The notes under the pieces were generated by a model. It was given only the letters and a program-made list of their open reading frames with translations. It was not told where the DNA came from and made no database searches. A program made the position numbers and the translations under genes. A stretch of DNA of 64,000 nucleotides from PALSA-1353 sp036267155 (GTDB taxonomy: Bacteria; Planctomycetota; Phycisphaerae; Tepidisphaerales; Tepidisphaeraceae), in the NCBI GenBank assembly GCA_036267155.1, contig DATAWP010000041.1:186001-250000 (forward strand). The letters are read 5' to 3'. Shown here in pieces: positions 42,382 to 49,477 of this stretch (the stretch's first letter is position 1; each line of letters begins with the position of its first letter).

Positions 42382-44703
42382 CTAGGGCGCGGGCGGCCCC
42401 ACCGTGACCATTTGAAGTACCAGGCCGTTCGGTTGCCTTAATTCCACGACGAATTTGACCGTGGCCTCAAAGTTTTCTTTCTGCTTCAATTGTTTAGCGG
42501 ATTGCTTGCTGACATCGTCATCGTTCCAATGCGATGAGACTTGGAACGTATCTTCGTTGTCGTTGGATTTCTTTAGTTCAATGACGAAATGCAGAAAGGG
42601 ATAATCCTTATTCGTGTACGTTAGCTTTGTAGCTTTGCTATCTAATAATACTCCCCAGCCGTCCGGGATCGGTTTGGCGTGGAGTTCAAGCGGCGTTTCT
42701 GATATTCCGGACCAGCTGGACAGGACGTCGGAATCGCCCATGGTTGTGGGGGATGGGCTCGGCTTGAACGCAAAACGAGCGATCGTTTTGTCCTCCTCCT
42801 TTATTATGAATACACAACGTCGAATCATCTTTTGGACTTCGCTGGGTAGTAATGTCATTTCAGGAGTAAATATGAGCGCATTTTGTTTAACCGTTATGGT
42901 AACGACGTGGCTGGTTTCACTGTCACCAAGTCCAAGGGCTTTATGTGTAGCGTCAATGCTCAAGGACAAAGGTTGATCGTCGGTTGAGTACGTGTAGGTC
43001 GCGCCATTTATAGTACAAGAATCGCCCGCGTTTGCGGGCCACGCCAAGGTCAATACGCCGGAAGGTGTCATACCGTCTATATTGCCAAGCTGATAAGTGA
43101 CGGTCATCGTATCCGCGTTAGGAACGACGTTAATCCAATCGATGTCTTCTGAAGGATCTGGATTTGAAATCAGCGGTGGCGATGATGGAATGCCCGTCCC
43201 TTGGTGAGCGTTCTGGTCGGCTGCAAGCGACTTATCCTGCTCCTTTTTCAATCGGCCGTAACTCGCGATGATCTTCGCCAGTTCGCCTTTTAAGTTTCCG
43301 TTCTCATTGTCGCTTTTCGTCAAATCGGTTTGTAAGTCGACATTTTGTTGATTCAATTCCTTATTCTTTTTCGCCAAATCATTTAAGCCGGCAATGTTGT
43401 TTTCCAGTGCGGCATTCTTCTCGTTCAATTTCGTGTTGCTGTTCCTCAAATCTGTTAAGGCGGCATTCTCCTCGTCCAATTTCGTGTCGCTGTTCCTCAA
43501 AACATTTTGCAAATCAGCAACTTTGTGCTCCGATAGTGTGGTCACCATGAAATAGCCACTCGCTCCCCCGACAAGGAGACAAGCCATGGCAACTACACCG
43601 ACTATCCAAGTGCGTACGCCCCGATAGGCGTAAACATTCCCTGGCATTTGCCCGGGCCTTCGAGAGTTAGTTAGCTCCCTACGTTCAGGCAAGGTTTCTC
43701 CGGCAAGAGTAATTGTCGCTGCCGGCGCAAGGCGTTTGCGAGCTGCGCCGCCACTCGTAAATGGCGCGGAAGATTCCATTTCTTCGCCAAGCTTCAACCG
43801 AGAACTTGCGCCGTTTGAATCGTCAAGCGTTTGAGGTGCTGCGATCGCCACTCGTGCTGCCGCTGCACGCGGACTGGCTATGGGCGTCATCGCCACAGCG
43901 CGACCGTCGCGCGCGGCATCGGCATAGACGCCTGTTGCTAGCGAAATCGTTTTGGGCGGTTTAGTTAAATCAAGGATCATACCCCTCGCACCCGCGCGGC
44001 TGGCCTCCGTCGCGGCCGGCGTGCCGGCGACGACGGCTCGCCAGTCGCAGGTTAACTTTAATGGCAGTTCCGTGAAAAATGTGCTAAAGGTCACGTCCCA
44101 TCGCTGCTGGGGTGGCAGCAAAGACAGCGATTCTTCAAATAATTCCAGCACGTTGGTGCCTGGGGTGTAGATCAAATACGAAGGTCTGGATGGATCCTGG
44201 GCGAAAGACTCCGCCAAAGCGCCCGCCCATCCTGCGTCACCCATGGCTTTGGCCCACGCTGAGCAGATCCGAGGAACGCGATCGGCACTCGGCAAATTGG
44301 GACCGGCCGGAAACTGCTGTGGAGCGCCCGCCCATCCCGCGCGCATCACTCCATTTTGAAGCATCATCCATGCCGGCCCGGCCGAGGCCTGTTCGGAAGG
44401 TTCTAACACGATGTGATGCGCGAGTTTATTCGATCGCTGCGAATAATCCGCGCCGGCGAATGAAACTCGGGATAAGACACTTCGAGTTTTGCCGGCCAGA
44501 GTGATCCGCCAATGCGACCAGTTAATAGGATTGCGCGTGGATTGGGGGTCTCCCAAGGGAAAGATCGGTCGATAGCCGCTGAGTGATTCAAGGCGCTCTG
44601 CCCAAGACGCGGTAATGCTGGTGGTCATCGCCACGGTGCAGAATCCCTTACTGCCCGGCTTGAGCCCCTGGGGCGCGGAAGTGTAAATCAGTTCTTGGCT
44701 CAT
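42382..44703 (-). CDS. GAP1-N2-domain membrane protein (GTPase-associated protein 1)
   Basis: 773 residues from ATG 44703. The first ~200 residues match the GAP1-N2 domain: ELIYTSAPQGLKPGSKGFCTVAMTT, WAERLESLSGYRPIFP, then NKLAHHIVLEPSE and the aromatic WDVTFSTFFTELP. GAP1 proteins were described by comparative genomics as fixed partners of double-GTPases in predicted conflict systems. One membrane helix follows at about 360-382 (WIVGVVAMACLLVGGASGYFM), a strong coiled coil with Asn/Lys/Glu heptads (about 385-500), and a beta-rich C-terminal domain. This fusion to a membrane helix would place the GAP1 domain in the cytoplasm next to the GTPase. Confidence 0.8.
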   Translation of the reverse strand: MSQELIYTSAPQGLKPGSKGFCTVAMTTSITASWAERLESLSGYRPIFPLGDPQSTRNPINWSHWRITLAGKTRSVLSRVSFAGADYSQRSNKLAHHIVLEPSEQASAGPAWMMLQNGVMRAGWAGAPQQFPAGPNLPSADRVPRICSAWAKAMGDAGWAGALAESFAQDPSRPSYLIYTPGTNVLELFEESLSLLPPQQRWDVTFSTFFTELPLKLTCDWRAVVAGTPAATEASRAGARGMILDLTKPPKTISLATGVYADAARDGRAVAMTPIASPRAAAARVAIAAPQTLDDSNGASSRLKLGEEMESSAPFTSGGAARKRLAPAATITLAGETLPERRELTNSRRPGQMPGNVYAYRGVRTWIVGVVAMACLLVGGASGYFMVTTLSEHKVADLQNVLRNSDTKLDEENAALTDLRNSNTKLNEKNAALENNIAGLNDLAKKNKELNQQNVDLQTDLTKSDNENGNLKGELAKIIASYGRLKKEQDKSLAADQNAHQGTGIPSSPPLISNPDPSEDIDWINVVPNADTMTVTYQLGNIDGMTPSGVLTLAWPANAGDSCTINGATYTYSTDDQPLSLSIDATHKALGLGDSETSHVVTITVKQNALIFTPEMTLLPSEVQKMIRRCVFIIKEEDKTIARFAFKPSPSPTTMGDSDVLSSWSGISETPLELHAKPIPDGWGVLLDSKATKLTYTNKDYPFLHFVIELKKSNDNEDTFQVSSHWNDDDVSKQSAKQLKQKENFEATVKFVVELRQPNGLVLQMVTVGPPAP

Positions 44704-44759
44704 CGCTGTGGCGTCATACAGCGAGGGCCTGTATCGCCATCCCTTTCCCAATTCCGCGG

Positions 44760-46259
44760 TTATTGCGCCGGCACGGGTTTAGGCGGCGGCATCGTAGGTA
44801 GCGGGCGAACACCACTGCCAATGTTGCTGCCGATGAGTCCCGTGGTCCATTTTGCAAACATGTAAAGAATGGGTACCGTCACCCAACGTGGGGATATATT
44901 CTTAGGACGAACGAACAAGCCCTTGCCTCCATCAGGCAATTCCGATTCTTCGGGACTGCCACCCAGAGCACTAACTGGGATGTACACGACGTGATGGCAA
45001 AAATCTTCTGCTACCGCAATTATTTCGGGGGTTTCGTTCAATAGGAGTGCGCGCAGTTTTTGCGACACCCTCTCGACTCGCTTGATATCAACCACAGCCA
45101 AACTCCCTGATTCACCCCTGGGTAGGATAGGCTCGGTTACTACGTCTTCGCCTAATAATGCCCCCCACACATCGCTTTTGGGGACCAACACCAATAAAGG
45201 ACAGTTGTGCTTCTTGTTCGGAGGAAGATTCGCGTATCGGCGCACTCGCGTTCCCATTTCGATCAGCAGAGTTTCTTGGCGCTGCGTGCCCCGACTTCCG
45301 GCAAGCTGCGGATCACCGCTCAAGTTGCGGCATTTTTCACGAAAACGTGAATCCTGTGTGGGATCAAACAGGAACATCAACGCACGCGACTTGGCCAAGT
45401 GCTGGGTTGCGGGCGAAGCGTGACCGTCTTTGCCGGGTTGAAAGCTCTCGCCAGCGTTGTCGTAAAGGCAAATCACTCGACTGATTTTATCAATGCTGTT
45501 CGTTTGGAAATGCTGTGAAGTTGGTCGCAGGTTAAACAGAAACGGCCGCGGCAACGATACCGTATGTCCGCCGATAGTCGCCTGATCATATTGGTGGCCA
45601 GTCTCCTCTGTCTTGGCGATGGCAACCAGCTTGTCGGGGTCGTCTGCTAAAAAGAGTGTTGCTTCGTAATCGTTCAGATGCTGATTTGTCTCGGTATCAA
45701 CATCGTTAAACACCAAAGCAAATTCGATCGGAAGACGCCTGCGCAACTCCCACGTTAACGCCGCAAGCAAATATGACTTGCCTGTTTTTGGTCCGCCTAC
45801 CAGAGACAGAAACATCGGATCAGCCTCAATGTTCGATCTTGGCACCGTGAGATGGCATCGTGGGCACGCCAGCTGCTGGCAAGTTACTCCGCGCGCGTCG
45901 ATTGCTTGGCCCTCAGTCGTAAATCGTGTTGGCACGAATCGGCGTTGCTGTTCCACCCCCAAAACGGGATCACCGCGCAGTTCGCTGTGTGCCGCAATCC
46001 ACATCACATCGTGCGGAGCAAAATCATGCCAACAATGAGGGCACGTCACCGTTGAAACCAGGCCATAGGCGCGGATAGTCGCTCGGTCTGGCTGGTTTAC
46101 GATCGCCGAGTTGGCGGCGGCTTTGTCCCCTATATCGCCACCGCAATTTGCGCAATAGTAGCGGCCGGAGGGATCCTTGATGCGTCGCTGAGAAGAAACG
46201 TCGACACCACATTTAGTGCATAACTTTATTTGAACCCCTGATTTACTGTTTTCCGGCAT
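44760..46259 (-). CDS. Zinc-ribbon TRAFAC GTPase of the double-GTPase (DO-GTPase) class
   Basis: 499 residues. Two zinc ribbons open it: CTKC (14/17) with CANC (36/39), and CPHC (73/76) with CPRC (132/135). The GTPase core has the P-loop GGPKTGKS (155-162), a G3 motif YDNAGE (266-271), where the family has DxxG, and a G4-like PKSD (360-363) after LLVLV. This order and its GAP1 neighbour match the double-GTPase class. Start ATG 46259 lies 11 bp after the previous stop; longer readings overlap that gene. Regulator or motor switch of the membrane complex is inferred. Confidence 0.82.
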   Translation of the reverse strand: MPENSKSGVQIKLCTKCGVDVSSQRRIKDPSGRYYCANCGGDIGDKAAANSAIVNQPDRATIRAYGLVSTVTCPHCWHDFAPHDVMWIAAHSELRGDPVLGVEQQRRFVPTRFTTEGQAIDARGVTCQQLACPRCHLTVPRSNIEADPMFLSLVGGPKTGKSYLLAALTWELRRRLPIEFALVFNDVDTETNQHLNDYEATLFLADDPDKLVAIAKTEETGHQYDQATIGGHTVSLPRPFLFNLRPTSQHFQTNSIDKISRVICLYDNAGESFQPGKDGHASPATQHLAKSRALMFLFDPTQDSRFREKCRNLSGDPQLAGSRGTQRQETLLIEMGTRVRRYANLPPNKKHNCPLLVLVPKSDVWGALLGEDVVTEPILPRGESGSLAVVDIKRVERVSQKLRALLLNETPEIIAVAEDFCHHVVYIPVSALGGSPEESELPDGGKGLFVRPKNISPRWVTVPILYMFAKWTTGLIGSNIGSGVRPLPTMPPPKPVPAQ

Positions 46260-46270
46260 TATATGACCAT

Positions 46271-47395
46271 TCAATTGTCCAATATATCTGTAGAATCCGC
46301 CTGCCATTGATCTCCGCCAATAGGCTTTAGCTTGCAAATGTAGCTCGATCTTATCAATGCGCCAAACCCATTTTGCGCATCTACGACGGCGTAGACTGTG
46401 TACCACCCGTCCGAATAAGTAACACTGACCTTTGGACTATCAAAGGGTTGAAACTGGGCCGTAGCGGGACTCTTTAATTGATCCTTAACGAACTCCTGGC
46501 TCATGGTATACGCATCATGCGATCGTGCTTGAATTGCGGCCTGCTCCCTTTGCTGTTCGGCGGCTTCTTCTGCAGCGGCTTGCTCGCGTTGTCGGACGGC
46601 CTCAGCAGCCTGTTCTTCTTCTTGCTGCTTTGCCGCATCGGCCGCAGCACGCTGAGCGGCAGCTTCATCTTTTAGCCGTTGTTCTTCCGCATTGGCGGCG
46701 AGAATCGGCGCGCTTTTAGCATCCGCGTTCGCCTTCTCTTGAAGCACCTCGGACCGCGTATCGTTGTTCGTAAACCCATTGTTGTCCATGTAGTTAACTA
46801 GTTGGGCGTACTCTTGTGACGCCCCAATCGGATCGCCCGCCGTAAGCAATCGGGCCGCTTCCTGGCGCATCTCCGAGACATGCTGTGCAATCTGCTTTGC
46901 AGCGTCGGCGGCGGCGATTTGCGCGACTTTAGCATCCGCGTGCGCCTTCTCCTCCAGCACTTCGTTCCGCGTATCGTCGTCTGTAACGTCGTTGCTGTCC
47001 ATGTACTTAAGCACGCTGGCATACTTTTGTGACGCACCACTCGCATCGCCCGCCGTAAGCAATTGAGCCGCTTCCTGCTGTATATCCGATATGTGACGCG
47101 CAACCTGCTGCCGCGAGTGCGCGGACCACGAGGCCCAGCCGATGGCGATCCCAAGGATCAACACCAGTGGAATTCCGACGGCGGTGATCAGCCCGAGGTC
47201 GGTATTCCAGAATGTCGGACCCGAGTCGGTATTTCCGGACGAGGCCGCCAACGGGGGAGCTGTAGCCTGTCGTCTAGCGCACTGGTCGCATGCGGTGGTG
47301 GCATCGCCCATTGCTCTGGCGAGCGTGTGCCTGAGCGAAATGATGGTTGCGGCCAAGGCGATGTCGCAGGTGGCGTCAGTTGTATCGGTGCTCAT
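46271..47395 (-). CDS. Membrane TPR/coiled-coil protein with internal duplication
   Basis: 374 residues. A helix at about 66-88 (LGLITAVGIPLVLILGIAIGW) anchors it. Two ~66-residue copies follow: HISDIQQEAAQLLTAGDASGAS and HVSEMRQEAARLLTAGDPIGAS, each ending in a Lys-Ala-x-Ala-Asp-Ala-Lys helix, a TPR-like unit. Then comes an Ala/Glu/Gln coiled coil and a C-terminal domain of strands (VKDQLKSPATAQFQPF, VVDAQNGFGALIR), a common small domain of envelope proteins. Its ATG overlaps the stop of the ICE-type gene at 47392 (ATGA), so the operon is read from the element. Confidence 0.75.
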   Translation of the reverse strand: MSTDTTDATCDIALAATIISLRHTLARAMGDATTACDQCARRQATAPPLAASSGNTDSGPTFWNTDLGLITAVGIPLVLILGIAIGWASWSAHSRQQVARHISDIQQEAAQLLTAGDASGASQKYASVLKYMDSNDVTDDDTRNEVLEEKAHADAKVAQIAAADAAKQIAQHVSEMRQEAARLLTAGDPIGASQEYAQLVNYMDNNGFTNNDTRSEVLQEKANADAKSAPILAANAEEQRLKDEAAAQRAAADAAKQQEEEQAAEAVRQREQAAAEEAAEQQREQAAIQARSHDAYTMSQEFVKDQLKSPATAQFQPFDSPKVSVTYSDGWYTVYAVVDAQNGFGALIRSSYICKLKPIGGDQWQADSTDILDN

Positions 47396-47652
47396 TGGAC
47401 CCTCCGATAGCTGCGCCCGGTGATCCGGGCATAGATTTGTTCGGCGTGCTCGCGCGTCTTGAAGTCGCCGATACAGTCCAAGCCCTCACCGGGGATGTGG
47501 CCGTAGAGGCTCCAGAAGTCGGCCTCCTCATCGGCGACCTGTTCGCAATACGGGCGGCCGGCTTCGTCATATTCCTTGACGCCGTGGACTTCGTAGTCAT
47601 CGAAGGGCATGGGCAAAACAGTGGCGGTGGATTTAGAGGATGATTTTTTCAT
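47392..47652 (-). CDS. Small mobile-element accessory protein
   Basis: 86 residues, ATG 47652 with AGGAA 8 bp upstream. Acidic centre (EQVADEEADFWSLYGHIPGEGLDCIGDFKTREHAEQIYARITG) of a kind that recurs as a conserved hypothetical protein on conjugative elements; this last statement is from memory of such elements. Translationally coupled to the GTPase operon. Confidence 0.65.
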   Translation of the reverse strand: MKKSSSKSTATVLPMPFDDYEVHGVKEYDEAGRPYCEQVADEEADFWSLYGHIPGEGLDCIGDFKTREHAEQIYARITGRSYRRVQ

Positions 47653-47713
47653 GTCGAGATTCCTTTCTGGATGAATGGGCGGGCCGTGAAGCCCGCCCGG
47701 TTGATGAACCGAA

Positions 47714-47926
47714 TTACTCCTTCTTTTCCGACGCGACGCGGAGCGTGATGCGTCCGTCGAGCGGCACGGTTTCGATCTGGATGTTGAATCCGTTGCCATC
47801 CTTGTGGGGCCAAGCGGCACCAAGCCGGGTGAAGATGGCCTTCTGTCCTTCGCGGTCGCGAATGGTGTAGGCGATGTGGCTGGGGAGGTTGGAAGCGGTG
47901 GATTCAGTCTTTTCGGTAGTGCTCAT
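47714..47926 (-). CDS. Small conserved ICE protein
   Basis: 70 residues, ATG 47926 with GGAG upstream. The core YTIRDREGQKAIFTRLGAAWPHKDGNGFNIQIETVPLDGRITLR is a very common small protein of integrative and conjugative elements and plasmids; function unknown, perhaps DNA binding or a silencing/packaging role. Confidence 0.75.
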   Translation of the reverse strand: MSTTEKTESTASNLPSHIAYTIRDREGQKAIFTRLGAAWPHKDGNGFNIQIETVPLDGRITLRVASEKKE

Positions 47927-48300
47927 GGTCGTTCTCCTTCGTTTTAAGTTTGTGGACCGCGTCATTGCGGCCTTTACGGCACGTGAAACAAAGCCGAGCA
48001 AGTCCGGGGCGCAGCGCACCGGGCAAGTCGCGAAAATTGGGGGAGACCGACACGTGTGTCAGGGGGAACCGATTTTCCGATTGCCCGGCCCGGCCGTCGG
48101 CTTTAGCGTGCCCGTTAAAGAAGGCCGTGTGACGGGGCCTCCTGAAAAACGGGGAAGGGAACGGATGAGAGCACCGAATGAATTTCTCCACCGGCGGCAA
48201 GCGGGCTAACATCGCTCTCGCACTGACTCCACGAAAGGAAAAGGCCCAACCGGGGAACGGTGACCGGCTGGGCCTCAAAGGATTCAATTGGATTGGCGAT

Positions 48301-48582
48301 TTAAGCCGCCGCCGGCGGTCGCCGCTCCTGCTTGCGTTCGGCTGCCGTCAGTTGCAGCAGCCGGGTGTGCGCGGCGTCGGCGACCTTGGCCAGGACGAGC
48401 AAATCGCCGGGGCCGAAGCTCATGGTGCTTTGCCACTGGCCTTCGTCGGTGCGGTAGAGACGCTGGAACGTAACGTTGAAGAAGACTCCGTTTTCGCGAT
48501 CGTTCCGCCAGATCGCGGCTTTGACGCTGCCGATTCGGATTTCCTCGGCCGGTTGAACTTTGCTGGACTGTTTCTTAGCCAT
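48301..48582 (-). CDS. Small conserved ICE/plasmid protein
   Basis: 93 residues, ATG 48582 with AAGGAG upstream. IRIGSVKAAIWRNDRENGVFFNVTFQRLYRTDEGQWQSTMSFGPGDLLVLAKVADAAH is a familiar accessory protein of conjugative elements, unknown in function; its beta-sheet plus terminal helix resembles a single-strand-binding or ribbon fold. Confidence 0.75.
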   Translation of the reverse strand: MAKKQSSKVQPAEEIRIGSVKAAIWRNDRENGVFFNVTFQRLYRTDEGQWQSTMSFGPGDLLVLAKVADAAHTRLLQLTAAERKQERRPPAAA

Positions 48583-49057
48583 GACAGTGCTCCTTTCGTG
48601 AGCGTTTGTGGTTTGTCCGTTCACTTAGCGTGACGGACACCCAAACGTGATAAGGAGCGACGACCGGGGAACGGACTGGCGGCTGCGAGCGAGTGGCATA
48701 GGTGCCGAAGGCAACGCCACGGGCGCGGGGAAGCAAAGACGACGTGACGGACCGATTTTTCCTGGGCTACCAGCCTGCACAGGGCCGAAGGCGAAAAATC
48801 CGACGGCGCAAGGCATTGCATCCCGCGGGGCGAAAAGCCCTCTCAACCGCCGCGGCCATAGGTCCCTGACGCGGGGCTGGCGGGGAAACAGTGCGGCATT
48901 ACCACAGGCCGGGATAATGCAGCGGGCAGGCTGCGTGTGAATGCGCTGGAGGACGACCGAAATCGACCGGCAAGTCGTTCCAAGCGCCCGCACCGGGATG
49001 TGCCATAGAGAAGGATCGCGTCGCGGGCACGGCGCTTGCCCTGGTGGCGCCAGGTGA
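48583..49057. other. 475-bp region between ICE genes, no supported gene
   Basis: Very GC-rich. A 150-codon minus-strand frame crosses it but is Arg/Pro/Cys-rich without any pattern I trust. It may hold a promoter for the small ICE genes or an oriT, of which I can see no proof. Confidence 0.45.
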
Positions 49058-49477
49058 TCACCACACGATCTGATCAATGACTGTTGCAGCCGGTCCGGCC
49101 TTCAGTTGAGCGGCGAGATCGGCCTCGACCACCCAAGGGACGCGGTGTCGGCACAGGCCTGAAAACAAGCGTATCAGCGGGCGAGTTTCGGCGTTAAGAT
49201 TGCGGCCTTTGATGGTGAGTTTTTTGCCACCGGCGTACAACGTGATGCCTTCCGACGGCTCGAACTCGAACCGCTCGATCCAGCTATAATTGATCGCCAG
49301 AATAGTGCCGTCTTTCTTGCGCAATTCAAGACTGATGGCGCGATCTCGCACGCCCCTGACCCAGCCGAACGCGCCGCCGACATCCTCGGTGCCATCGGAA
49401 TCGGATTCCGGGTCGGGGTCCGTGGGCGGTCCGCCGCCATTGCGGCTCAGATATTTGCGAATAATCTCATCGCTCAT
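49058..49477 (-). CDS. Hypothetical protein coupled to the relaxase
   Basis: 139 residues; the ATG at 49477 overlaps the relaxase stop by 11 bp, so the two are translated together. Middle part ISLELRKKDGTILAINYSWIERFEFEPSEGITLYAGGKKLTIKG reads like an SH3-like or small beta barrel. An accessory role in relaxosome assembly is inferred from coupling. Confidence 0.65.
   Translation of the reverse strand: MSDEIIRKYLSRNGGGPPTDPDPESDSDGTEDVGGAFGWVRGVRDRAISLELRKKDGTILAINYSWIERFEFEPSEGITLYAGGKKLTIKGRNLNAETRPLIRLFSGLCRHRVPWVVEADLAAQLKAGPAATVIDQIVW

Noticed and set aside
48625..49077. 150-codon minus-strand frame before the small ICE genes
   Set aside because: Cys/Pro/Arg-rich and no recognisable motif; GC-rich chance frame.
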